A DNA stretch of 64,000 nt from positions 21,070,209-21,134,208 of the forward strand of contig NC_135565.1 in the NCBI RefSeq assembly GCF_964340395.1. The letters are read 5' to 3'. Below, piece after piece: positions 1 through 10,429 of the stretch. The position numbers and the translations under genes were made by a program. The stretch's first letter is position 1. Each line of letters opens with the position of its first letter. This DNA comes from Glandiceps talaboti. Its lineage: Eukaryota > Hemichordata > Enteropneusta > Spengelidae. The notes beneath the pieces are model-generated. The model was not told the origin of the DNA. It was given only the letters and a program-made list of their open reading frames with translations, and ran no database searches.

Positions 1-124
1 CTGTTGTGTACACATCTAGTACAAACACACAACTGTTGTGTACATATTTAGTACAAACACACATCTGTTGTGTACACATCTAGTACAAACACAGCTGTTG
101 AATACACTTCTAGTACAAACAGTG
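1..124. repeat. Short tandem repeat, about 30-bp unit
   Basis: About four degenerate copies of a unit beginning CTGTTG and ending in ACAAACACA start near positions 1, 33, 65 and 94 (periods 32, 32, 29). They are followed by three GTGACA hexamers. The repeat lies just downstream of the last recognised exon of the minus-strand gene, in its 3' UTR or next intron. Confidence 0.8.
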
Positions 125-174
125 ACAGTGACAGTGACAAATCCAAGTTTAAATCTAATAATCTATGCTTACTA

Positions 175-2354
175 CTAACCTTTAACTTCGCCTTTTATCT
201 TCAATATCTCAAATTCAAGTCTACTAATCTCCTTCAGTTTAGCAATATTCTTCTTTTGCAGATCCTCAACTTCTTTCTTCAGATTGGTGACTTCTTCTTT
301 TAGTTGTCGGTTTTCCTCTGAAAGAGATGTTTCCCTTTCCTTCCCTGTAGATTCCCTCAACTCATTATTTTCCTTACTTAAGTGAATTATTTTGTCTAAA
401 AGAACTGCCTTCTCTTTTTCACTTTCACCTAAATTCTCTTTAAGTATTTCTATTTGGATATCTCTCTCTTTAACAGTTGCTTGCAGCACAGCAACATCTA
501 CTTTCATTTTTTCGTTTTCTTTGACAGTTTTATTTAGAACTTGGATTCTATCATTGCATTCTTTTATCTGTCCCTGTAAACTTGTAATGGTGGTTTTAAG
601 TTCATATGTCTCTGTTCTTAGCTCTCTGTTTTGACTTTTTAGTTTGGTTTCTCTTTCACCGTCACCATCAGCCGCTTCTTGTTGACTTGATACTGTCATG
701 TCATCTACAAAACAAAAATCATATTTAGTGTTACAATAAATTAAGACTTAGTACTGCTCCAAATACTTGAAAAATAAAATCCTAGATTTCAACCCAACTC
801 CTCAGGTATTCTTCAGGGGAAGATGACCTTAGAACTCATGTTAAAACCTAAGTGTTATCAGTAAAATAGAAAACGAATATTGGCCAGTGTATGCAAATTA
901 AGATCACTATGGGTCAATGTTTCTACCAAAGGGGATTAATAAAGTATAATCTAATCTAATCTATCTAAACTAGTTCATGATTTTATTACATCACGTTTAG
1001 ATTATTGCAACAGTTTATTATATGGTCTCCCACTTCAACAAATAGGGAACACTGCATACTATGGTGATCGGGCCTTCTCTATTTGCGGCCCACGCCTTTG
1101 GAATGCCCTGCCATCATGTCTTCGTTCTTCTCATACTTTGAACAGTTTTAAATCTGCCTTGAAATGTCATCTTTTTAGATCTCATTATTATTAACTTTTA
1201 ACTTTTTTACATTTCAGTCTTTTAATTGTCATTCCGGTGTCTTTGTATTTTTATCCTGTTTCATATCATGTTTATACTTGTGTATATGTACTTTTTAAAA
1301 TAATTGTATACTTTTGTTCAGCGCATTGAGATTGTTTTAATGTAATGTGCTCTATAAGAAATACATATCATTATTATTATTATTATTAATCTAATCCATG
1401 ATGACAATGCCAATAACCTTTTTGTGACAACAGTGATATAGCAGTTAATCATTTCGAATTCAATATTAAAACAACGTTATTTACCCTTTCCATGTAGTTC
1501 TCTCCTGCACTGTTCATATTCCTCTATGTCCAATGTAGTCTGTATGGATAAGTACAAGGCACCAATCTCTTTCAGTGTTTTATCTGTGATGGTTGTAGAT
1601 GTTACCAGTTTGTTGACATTCAGGGCTTCATATTCCTTCCATAGATATTCCAAGGCATCTATCGTCTCACATGCTATTGTGTACCTGACACTGTTACCTT
1701 CAGCAGCTTCTACGTGGAGACCAGAATGCATGTTGTTGATATTCTTGGGTGTCTCCTCCAGAACTTCTGGTAGGTGATAGTAGTCTCGTTCAACATCTCC
1801 AATTGGTACACCTGCCATAGGAATACCACCTACGGTGTTTAGATGTAGGCTCATATGTCCTATGTACATAAAAGAAAGATGATTTAATTTTAGTGATAGT
1901 GATAATTTTAGAAGATATGTCCAGACAGATTTATTTCTGCATCGTACACTAAGTCTTGTAATGATTAGGCTTACTCATTACTGTCATTCAGTATGATTTG
2001 GGGTGATAAAATAGCACTTAGTAACGTATATAACATATTCAAATTTGAAATCATACTGACCTACTACACTTAGTGTTGTTATTTTGAGAATTTACGGCAA
2101 GGGTGAAATGACATGATCTTTCAAAATACAGAGATTGTGGTTACTTATAAACTGAGACCAATAATCAATACAACTGAACTAAAGGTAGAAATAAGTCTAG
2201 CTGAACTTTTCCTTTGGAGTATGAAGTTATTTTGATCATATCTTTTGTTACTCTAAAATATAAATTTGTAAATCGATATTGTAAAAAATTGTCTTAAGAT
2301 GTAATTTTCATGGGTATACCACAAACATTTGCCTGACTAGAGATGATGCACTGC

Positions 2355-2444
<90 letters not shown>

Positions 2445-5400
2445 CAAGGAAGTAGTATAAGTACTATTAAATTATCTCATTTATACCTGGTTTTCGACTT
2501 TCTGCATGGTGACTACTCAGGTTATCGCTATCTTCACTCCCCATACGTAGCTGCGTGTTGTCTACTTCGTACATGTGGGGAAATAATGGAAAACGTATTA
2601 CATGTATCAGACATATGTAGGATTACTATGTGTGATCCATATTTGGTAGATACACTAATGAAACATTCGTTTCATATCAATTAAACAGTGAACAATCTGC
2701 AACATCTTCAAACACGGTATTATTAACAATAGAATAAATACTAAATTCAGAAGTATTGTATTTCTGGAATTACCTTGTTCACCACATCTGCTATCATCAT
2801 CTCTAGATCTGATGGGGTTGTCACTGTCAATTCTTTCACTGGCTTCTGGAGAATCAGCAACTGTTTGTTAAAAAGAAACATTTTTCTAGAAGCAGTTTCT
2901 AATTATGAAATTATTAATATAAATGTCTCAAATGTAATGATACTTCAATAATGAGATGTGTCATATTTACTTTGTCCAGTTCCAAGGACACTTTCATCAT
3001 CAGTTATGGGATGAGTTTTGCTGTCTTCTTCTTGCACTAGAAATAAAAAGAAAAGCAACAAATTAGAGTCATTTGCAAAAACAAAATGATATTCGAAACA
3101 CTGTGATCACACTTTGTATATTGAACTGTGTGACATATGTTGATACAATTTTGGCATATTAGAATCTACCTTTTCTATCCTTTAAAATTTAAACGGGGAG
3201 TGCAGGAACCGCTTACATTCAGGCATTTGATAAATCATCATTGAACAGAGACAGATGGCTTCCAGCTACCTATGGCCCACCTCTAGCCCCTATTAGACTC
3301 ACGTGTCGCCTGTTCTTATTACTGTAAGCATGGACATTTTGGATAAAGACATTTTAACTTATTCCCTAGAAAACAAAAACGCAAAAATAAGTAGTGACTA
3401 AAATGCCTTCTTGTACAAAAACAATGTACCAGTCTGGTAATCAGTAAAAAAATAGTTATTGAGAAATAGCGGAAAACTAAACCCAAAGTTTTCTATCAAA
3501 AATACCTAGGTTTGCAGTAGTAGTTTCTCTGTTGACAAAAACTGAAGAGTGTGTTTGACAGTTTCAGGCAACAATTTTCAATTTTTTGTTTGGGAAAAAA
3601 TAATTCTATCCACTACCCTTTACATTGTTTCATGTGCAGCTGAAATTATCAACTTTTTAATAACAAAACCAACATCATAGCCATAATTCATATTCATAAA
3701 TAAACCAACATTAACCTTTTATTAACCTATTAAAAATTGTATTAATTTTACTTTAATAGCCTTACCGAGTTTATCATCTTTTCCTTGATGGACACTTTGA
3801 TCTTGACCAATATCTTCATCTGATAGTTTGTCTACAAAACCAGAATATTTAAATTTCAATGATTTAAATGCAAATTATTGATGCACAGATCTTCAAGTAA
3901 AAGGTTCTTTTAGAAAGAAATGTTTATATATTGAAATAGAAGCTCAAACAGCATTTTTTATGGAATTAAACAAATGTAAAATACTTCCAGTTATCAGTAT
4001 GTATATTACGTCACTTGGCTGGTACATTCCTAGTATAAGCAAAGTATCAGCAAACGCTGTAAAGCGTACCTTCATATTTAACCTCTGTATCTGTTTTTTG
4101 CTCATGTTTTTCAGCTTTCAGCTTTTCTGCATCAGATGAAGTAGTTGCTTTGCCTGGTTTTGATAGCTGTCTCCACACCTGTCGTAATAAACCACGTTGT
4201 CCTATAGGTAGCCCCAACATATTTATGTCCTCTTCATCCAATGCCTTAAGGATGTCTGTATTTGTTATATGCTCTCTGTGAAACTTTTTCATTGTGTCTT
4301 TCTCCAGACCATGGCTTTGGCACCATCTTTCGAAATCTGTTATAGAATACAAATTATATAGGTTTCTATTGGCATGAATGTCTGTAGGCCAACTCGCCTA
4401 TAGGATTCTATAGGTTTCTATTGGCATGAATGTTTATAGGCCAATTCGCATATAGGATTCTATAGGTTTCTACAGGCATGAATGTCTATAGACCAACTCA
4501 CCTATAGGATTCGATTGGTTTCTATGGGATGGATGTATGTATGTATGAATGTACGTACGAATTCCCCATTCCTAAAATGGCTATATGCATAAATCTTGTT
4601 AATTTTTTTTAGTTTAATTTGGGTATCAAGTAGTCATGCTTGAAGGTTTTCATTGTTTCTGAGCCTACCAAGCTGCATTTAGTGAATTTATTTGAGGTGA
4701 ACTTTCTTCTAAAGGACTAGAGACGGTGGGTGAATGACCAGAATTCGAATAGCTGTGGTGCAAAGTCGACTTTCGAGTATATTTGTCCATGCTCTCCAAC
4801 ACGAAGGACGTGAATACACCTTACACTAGTAAACTCGCCAGGTGTTACCAGGCTGCATAATTGATGAGATATGCTGGGCTGTAACGACTGCAAAGAAATC
4901 TCTAACCTCGCGAAACTTTGCCAGGGAGACTTGGTTCTCTGCCCTCCATGTGAGAAAAAACGATTTGGAAAACGCCAAGCACATGTAAGTTCTTCATCCA
5001 GTACCACTATTGATCATGCTCGTAGTGTCACTGAATCTTCACCTGAGACTCAATGTGGAGTGGTGATCAACGAACTTTTATGTTATATCACTGATAAGCT
5101 TGCCATTCTACCAAATGATATTATTATAAAACTTTGTGTCGAATATTACAATGATGGTGAAATTGAGAAAGCAAAGAAAATGTTATTCGATTTTGTAGAT
5201 GACGGGAAATCTGGGCGCTACAAAAAACGTCAAGGTCAACACAAGAAAACTAACAATATTCAAGACATCATTAACTTGATTCACGAGACTGATCCTGACA
5301 ATATGCCATGTTTTGTAGCTAAAAACCTTTCAAAACTCCCCCCTGTAGATGTGGCTCATGTTGATATTTCTACAATGTTAAAGGAGCTTCGTTCTCTGCG

Positions 5401-8400
5401 TCAAGATATGACGTCAATGAAGGAAATGATGTATCTTGATAACAATGAGAAACTATATGATGAAATTAACAGTCTGCGATCCGAGGTGCATGAGCTTAAG
5501 GTATCAAGTAAGAGCTCTACTAATGTTCGATTAACAGGGGTTCGCGACATACCTATGCAAGGTGACACAACGACTAAAAAGGTGTCAGTAGACAATTCGA
5601 TTGTTTTCTTTACACATGCAAACGATGCAGTGACAAAGGAAGCAAGTCAACAACATCCACCTGTACAGAATGTTCCATCATATGCTAACATCGTCGCTGC
5701 AGATGCAAATATCCAATCAGTGGTTGGTATTGGACAAGGTATTCAGTTTCGACAACCGCTTTCTTCAACTACCAGCATTGACGGCAGCTTCACAACGGTA
5801 ACCAAACGACATCGTAGAACCAAACAATCAACAAAGCCTTTGATTGGAACTGATTCGACTACCAATGGTTGCTTGAAGGTTGTAAATTCACGCCCCCCTG
5901 CACGCTTGTTTGTAAGCAGACTGCTCCCTACCACGTCTAATCAAGCTGTTGCAAAGTATGTCAGAAATAAAACTAATATTGAATCCAAATGTGAAAGGTT
6001 GAATACTAAATATGATACCTATGCCTCCTTTGTTGTAGAAGTACCACATGATCAGTTCACTAAACTATTAGATGCTTCTGTTTGGCCTACTGGTGCTCTC
6101 GTGAGAAAATATTATCAAACAAAATCTAGTTAGATGGCAGTCCGCATTGCTTCTTATAATTGTCGCGGTATTAAGTCGGCTGCTACAGCAGTGAATAGCC
6201 TCTGTGATAATCATGATATTATCCTTGTACAAGAACACTGGTTATCTAAGAGTGAACTCCCTCTACTGTCCAAGATCAATGAACAATTTTATGCCTCTGG
6301 TACGACGGCTTTAAAAGACGATGTTGGCATAAGAATTGGTAGGCCGTATGGTGGAGTGGGAATTCTGTGGAGAAAATCTCTGGCGCAAATTGCTCATCCC
6401 AAACTATGTTTTTATGACGACGATAGATTGATAGGATTGCAACTTCGTTACGATAATAAAAACTGCCTCATACTTTGCGTTTACATGCCCACCGATTGTG
6501 AAGACAATTTCCATACATATGTAAACTACTTGTCTAAGATCAACAATATTATTGAGTCTAGTGAGTGTCAGTGTATTTGTAATTGGAGATTGGAATGCAG
6601 ATCCCAACAAACCTTTTGGTAGAGAATTAAATTCCTTTTGCACAGACCATAAATTTATTCTCTCTGACTGTACTATTCTGAACAATCAATTTACGTACGT
6701 CAGTGATGCTCATAACTCAACGTCGTGGTTAGATCACTGTGTGTCAACCACTTCTGCTCATGCTTCCATACAATCGATTGCAGTTCTTTTGGATTACCTT
6801 GCCTCAGATCATCTTCCTTTGTCAGTCACTGTTGCTATTGATAATCTCCCATCTCTAGATAGTAACATAGGGGTCACAAATATTAATACCAATAATAAAC
6901 CGGCTGGTAATCGAATACAATGGAATAAAGTCAAAGACAATCATATACGGAAGTTTAACTCTGTTTCGGACAAATTTCTTCCACGGATTACCATTCCATC
7001 TCATGCTTTGTTGTGCCGTAATTCTCATTGTGATTCTTGTCATCACAAGGATAGTATCAATCTGTTCTATCGTGACATTACCCAAGCTTTATCAAATGCA
7101 TCAACGGCATGTTTTAACAATAGAAATGGCAACTATGTACCATCGGTTCCTGGCTGGAATGATTACGTGAAGGAAGCGCATGACAACTCAAGAAATGCCT
7201 TTAAGTTATGGGTGGGTAATGGAAAACCAAGAACTGGTCCAATTTATAGCATTATGAGCAAGGCTCGTGCCAATTTTAAGCATGCATTTCGTATATGTAG
7301 ACGTAATGAGAAAGTGGCACGTGCAAACAGTCTTGCAACGTCCCTGAGTAAAAATGACTATAACCGCTTCTGGACTCAGGTTCGCTCCGTCAACTGCACT
7401 CCTCCCCTCGCATCAACAGTCGGAAGTTGTTCAGGACAGGAAAACATTGCTAATATGTGGAAAGACCACTATGCATCGTTACTCTCTTCCGTGAACAGCA
7501 ATGATCACGAGGACTCGGTTAAATCTTGGGTGCATTCACCTGACAACTCAGATATTAATTTTTCTATCAGCAGTGCTGAGGTTTCTCACTCGATTAACAG
7601 TCTTCCAAATGGTAAAGCTGCTGGTGCTGACGACCTCTCTTGTGAACATTTTAAATATGCTAGCCACAGACTTCACATTATGTTAGCTCTTGTTCTTTCC
7701 TCTATGCTGTCGCATGGATATCTGCCTATAGCTTCATGACGACCATAATCGTACCACTTGTTAAGGACAAAACGGGTGATCTGACTAGCAAAGACAACTA
7801 TAGACCTATCGCCATCTCTACTGCCGCTTCAAAAATCCTGGAATCTATCATTCTTGATCGTTGTAAAGCAAATCTCACGACCGAAGATTATCAGTTTGGT
7901 TTCAAACAAGGTCATTCCACTGATCTCTGCATTTACTTGCTTAAGGAAACGATTAATTACTATCATAATTACAATAGTCCTGTTTATGTTTGCTTCTTAG
8001 ATGCAACGAAAGCTTTCGACCGAGTTAATCATTGGTTACTTTTTAAGAAACTCATTCACCGGGGCATTCCAAAATATGTTGTTCGTATATTATTGGTCTG
8101 GTATCGCACGCAACGTTTCTTCACGCAATGGGGTGGGGCTAGGTCGTCACTGTTTTCTGTTGGGAATGGCGTTCGGCAAGGTAGCATTCTTTCCCCTTAC
8201 CTGTTTAACGTTTATATGGATGATCTTAGTAGTCAGCTGAAGTCATGTTATAAGGGCTGCAATATTGGTGGCCGAATGATAAACCATCTTATGTATGCTG
8301 ATGACTTAGCTCTTATATGTCCATCAATTGCAGGTCTACGCTCTCTTGTATCTATCTGTGAAATGTATGGTGTTGACCATGACATTATTTTCCACCCAAA

Positions 8401-10422
8401 GAAGTCGAAATGTATTTATTTTATGCCTCGTAAATGTTTAATTAGAGTTGAATGTTTACCTTCAGTCCGTGTTGGAGATAAACCACTTAGTATTGTTCAT
8501 GAACATTCTTACTTGGGTTATACTTTAAAAGACTCTATGCATGATGATAGTGCAATCAAGCGCCAAATGAAATGTTTTTACAGCCAAGCCAACATGTTAC
8601 TCCGTAAATTTCCACACTGTACAATTGAGGTTAAGGCTACATTATTTAGAACTTTTTGTTCGAATATGTACTGCTCACAGCTGTGGTCATTGTACAACAA
8701 GAAATGCATTAACAACCTTAGAGTTGGTTATAACAATGCGTTTCGCATTCTGATGGGTTACTCACGTGACTGCAGTGCCAGTTGTATGTTTGTGCAGCAC
8801 ACAGTCCCCACTTTTGCGGCTCTAAGACGTAAATTGATGTACAACTTTTTTAAACGTATCGAAAACAGTCAAAATAGTTTAATTGCAGCAGTGCTAAATT
8901 CCGATACAATCCTCTATTCGGGGATTCATAAACTGTATAGAGATTTGTTGTATTTTTAAATGCTTTTATTTGTCCATGTGTGTATTTGTCAGATTGTCTT
9001 TTTAAAGTCTTACTTGTTTTAAATTGCCGGTTTTTTTAAGTATAGTTTTTATCTATGGGATGTTTTTGAGCGTGTTTGCGTTCTTTTTCTTTCCCGAAAT
9101 AAAGTTTAATAATAATAATAATTTATCACGCAATTTTATTATAGAAGTTTTCTGCATTTCTTACCTGGATCTAAGCTCAAATCTTCAGAGGTTTTCATGT
9201 CTTCCTGAATCTTTGCAATAAACGGAAGATTTCTCTGTTCAACGACGGGATTTATAGTAGTCCTCAACTTCTCTTTCACTTGCCGAGCTGACTTCCAATA
9301 AACTGCAGGATCGCGAAGAATGGAAACGATCTTATCTGCGAACTTTTCAGCATTTTTCATGTCAACCACCATGTTGTCAATTTGTAGTGGGAAATGTTCC
9401 TTGATTAAATCATGACAGGGGGAATACTTAGATACCAACAAAGGTATTCCAAGTGACATAGCTGATAACATTAATTGATGGGAATTCATTCCCGGAATTG
9501 GTGGGATCAGCAGGACATGAGAGTAACACAGTTCTCTTTCCATGTATTGCAAGGTTGGCATCGACGATGGAATGATATCTAGCAGTGTGTGTGGTTGAAG
9601 CGTCGTCTGGATTCGGCTTTCGTCAGCTTCTGGGAGACCCAGGATTCTCCACTTCGGTGGTTGCTCACTTCCATTACAATACTTTTCGGCAACTTTATTG
9701 ATGGCCTGTGCCAAAAGTTTGTGACTGTCCATATGTACTAGATCACATTCCTCAAGGAAGGACAGGATGCGAGGCCTTTGGGACGTTTGAGGTTCTGCTG
9801 GTTGACTCAAACTCAAATATTTTTTATTAGCAGTTGGGTAAACTTGGAAATGTTTGTCTGCAAATTCCTGAAACCTGTGTCGAATGTCATTAAAGGTCTG
9901 GTCATCGAGAGAAATGATCGCAGTGGCCGATTTACTTTCTTTCTCCAAACTTTCAGCACGTGCTAAGAACTCCTCTTTATTCCAACCTGCAATACTGGGA
10001 GGGGAGACATCTGAGGGCCACAGGTGTGCGATGTAATATTTTGCCATAGACAGGAGCTGATCTTTCGTTGTCAAGGTTGCATCAGATGTTACTATAGCAA
10101 TCCCTGTCATTATTTTCACGTTTTTCAGTTTTTCAATGTCCGGAAAATAAATGTTACATGAGTAAAACCAATCATGGTTTGGTTCCCTACGTTTTAGTAC
10201 ATCTCTTGGGTTAGGACAAATCAGTTCAACATGACTCTGCTCTGCTTCTTTACGTTCCTGTTCAGTCACCTTCAAAACCGTGCAATAAACTGAAAACCCT
10301 ATTGCTTGAAAGATGGATGCTAGTAGTCGAACTGCGGTAGGAGTGCCTCTTTGAAAAGGTAATCCAAACCTGTCACTTACGATGAGAACAGCTGGAGGGT
10401 CTGTGGATGAGTTTGTAGTCAT
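175..10422 (-). CDS. GT-B-like / SAM / TRADD-N-like / coiled-coil multidomain protein
   Basis: I do not recognise a named orthologue. The spliced product is 907 residues. Residues 1-419 resemble a GT-B glycosyltransferase, starting with a beta-strand and loop near AVLIVSDRFGLPFQRGTP and ending with a family-1-like C-terminal lobe near residues 300-400. Both glutamates expected in the EX7E donor-site motif are absent (MNSHQLMLSAMSLGIP near 309-325), so the domain may be inactive. Residues 420-478 form a SAM domain (FERWC..GL, ALDEEDINMLGL, RGLLRQVWRQL). Residues 509-606 are acidic, Ser/Asp-rich linkers. Residues about 660-730 match the TRADD-N pattern (SVRYTI, ALEYLWKEY, SIQTTLDIEEYEQCRREL). 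Residues 735-905 are a long charged heptad coiled coil. SAM and TRADD-N are protein-assembly modules, so I infer a cytosolic scaffold or immune/cell-death-type role. The start is the first ATG after a good acceptor; an in-frame upstream ATG at 10473 lies in the intron. Confidence 0.75.
900..963 (+). mobile_element. Non-LTR retrotransposon 3' tail
   Basis: The sequence ends in GGATTAATAAAGTATAATC followed by short TAATC repeats, the usual look of a CR1/RTE-type 3' terminus with a microsatellite tail. No coding part remains. It sits in the last intron of the minus-strand gene and is interrupted by the next element. Confidence 0.45.
964..1394 (+). pseudogene. 5'-truncated LINE (CR1/L2-like) fragment
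   Basis: Positions 970-1194 read open for 74 codons and match the C-terminal end of many LINE ORF2 proteins: SRLDYCNSLLYGLP followed by YGDRAFSICGPRLWNALP and a FKSALKCHLF ending. The stretch that normally separates the first two blocks is missing, an internal deletion. The 3' end (GTGCTCTATAAGAAATA then ATT repeats) is a typical CR1/L2 tail. AATCTAATC occurs on both sides, consistent with insertion into the older tail at 900-963. Confidence 0.75.
1395..1484. other. Intron remnant between LINE fragment and TRADD-N exon
   Basis: This is unique AT-rich intron sequence. It contains the donor (GG/GTAAAT on the minus strand at 1484-1483) of the TRADD-N exon. Nothing else is visible. Confidence 0.5.
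2357..2440. repeat. (GA)n microsatellite
   Basis: About 42 uninterrupted GA dinucleotides lie in the intron between the TRADD-N exon and the preceding linker exon. On the transcribed strand this is a (TC)n polypyrimidine run. Confidence 0.98.
3040..3765. other. Intron without recognised content
   Basis: This is the intron between two small acidic linker exons of the minus-strand gene. It is AT-rich. I saw no ORF, repeat or conserved motif apart from the splice sites at its ends. Confidence 0.5.
4357..4530. repeat. 52-bp tandem repeat, about 3.3 copies
   Basis: Copies begin with TATAGGTTTCTA at 4357, 4409 and 4461, with a partial copy near 4503. Each holds a GGCATGAATGT block and a CTATAGGATTC block. 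The array lies directly beside the SAM exon, upstream in the transcript, so the unit borders the region used for its acceptor. Confidence 0.85.
4871..6133 (+). CDS. LINE ORF1 protein
   Basis: An intact 420-residue ORF. The first 30 residues carry spaced cysteines (C4, C7, C17, C24, C27) that look like a truncated zinc-binding motif. Residues 65-170 form a helical block (VVINELLCYITDKLAILP, then a Lys-rich RYKKRQGQHKKTNN segment and LPPVDVAHVD) that I associate with ORF1 proteins of marine-invertebrate LINEs. A short coiled coil follows (about 168-215). The C-terminal part has RLFVSRLLP and VVEVPHDQFTKLLD, resembling an RRM-like or carboxy-terminal RNA-binding fold. ORF1 proteins bind and chaperone the element RNA. 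The stop TAG touches the ATG of ORF2 (TAGATG), suggesting coupled re-initiation. Family assignment is by memory of pattern only. Confidence 0.8.
   Translation: MLGCNDCKEISNLAKLCQGDLVLCPPCEKKRFGKRQAHVSSSSSTTIDHARSVTESSPETQCGVVINELLCYITDKLAILPNDIIIKLCVEYYNDGEIEKAKKMLFDFVDDGKSGRYKKRQGQHKKTNNIQDIINLIHETDPDNMPCFVAKNLSKLPPVDVAHVDISTMLKELRSLRQDMTSMKEMMYLDNNEKLYDEINSLRSEVHELKVSSKSSTNVRLTGVRDIPMQGDTTTKKVSVDNSIVFFTHANDAVTKEASQQHPPVQNVPSYANIVAADANIQSVVGIGQGIQFRQPLSSTTSIDGSFTTVTKRHRRTKQSTKPLIGTDSTTNGCLKVVNSRPPARLFVSRLLPTTSNQAVAKYVRNKTNIESKCERLNTKYDTYASFVVEVPHDQFTKLLDASVWPTGALVRKYYQTKSS
6134..8959 (+). pseudogene. LINE ORF2 (endonuclease + reverse transcriptase), twice frameshifted
   Basis: The first frame (6134-6622) begins the apurinic endonuclease domain (RIASYNCRGI, LVQEHWL, YGGVGILW). 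Near 6575-6590 the reading moves to the frame of 6552-7739, which has the catalytic GDWNADP and ASDHLP motifs and the N-terminal RT region. A second shift at 7736 (stop TGA overlapping an ATG, ATGA) moves to the frame that ends at 8959, with the fingers/palm motifs NYRPIAIS, FLDATKAFDRVNH, GVRQGSILSPYLFN and the catalytic YADD at 8294-8305. All core catalytic motifs are visible, but this copy cannot make one continuous protein. It is probably a fairly recent but dead insertion. Confidence 0.9.
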
Positions 10423-10429
10423 TTTACAC

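Larger units (their letters stand above)
4700..9125 (+). mobile_element. CR1/Jockey-group LINE inserted in intron, antisense to host gene
   Basis: This is a near full-length non-LTR retrotransposon with an ORF1 (4871-6133), an endonuclease/reverse transcriptase ORF2 (6134-8959, two frameshifts) and a 3' end with AATAAA at 9097 followed by AAT repeats. It lies between the glycosyltransferase-like exon (ends 9165) and the SAM exon (starts 4336) of the minus-strand gene, in opposite orientation. The 5' limit near 4700 is approximate and I could not see clear target-site duplications. Confidence 0.9.
175..10429 (-). other. Exon map of the GT-B/SAM/TRADD-N gene
   Basis: Exons in transcript order are 10429-9165 (coding from 10422), 4336-4070, 3831-3766, 3036-2971, 2860-2774, 2561-2487, 1859-1485 and 704-175. 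Each boundary has AG and GT on the minus strand, and the sum is 908 codons including the stop. Every junction splits a codon after its first base (phase 1). Exon 2561-2487 has an alternative acceptor three bases upstream (GAAG/TAG), which would add one residue. The last exon reads to TAG at 177-175. A donor-like AAAG/GTTAGT at the same place would keep the all-phase-1 pattern, so the gene might continue beyond the window. Confidence 0.75.

Noticed and set aside
4337-4352. ATG at 4352 as start of a separate SAM protein
   Set aside because: It lies upstream of a good acceptor at 4337-4338 in intron sequence, and phase matching supports splicing from the GT-B exon instead.
4717-5007. 96-codon minus ORF at the LINE 5' end
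   Set aside because: It is antisense to the LINE 5' UTR and ORF1 start, with no support of its own.
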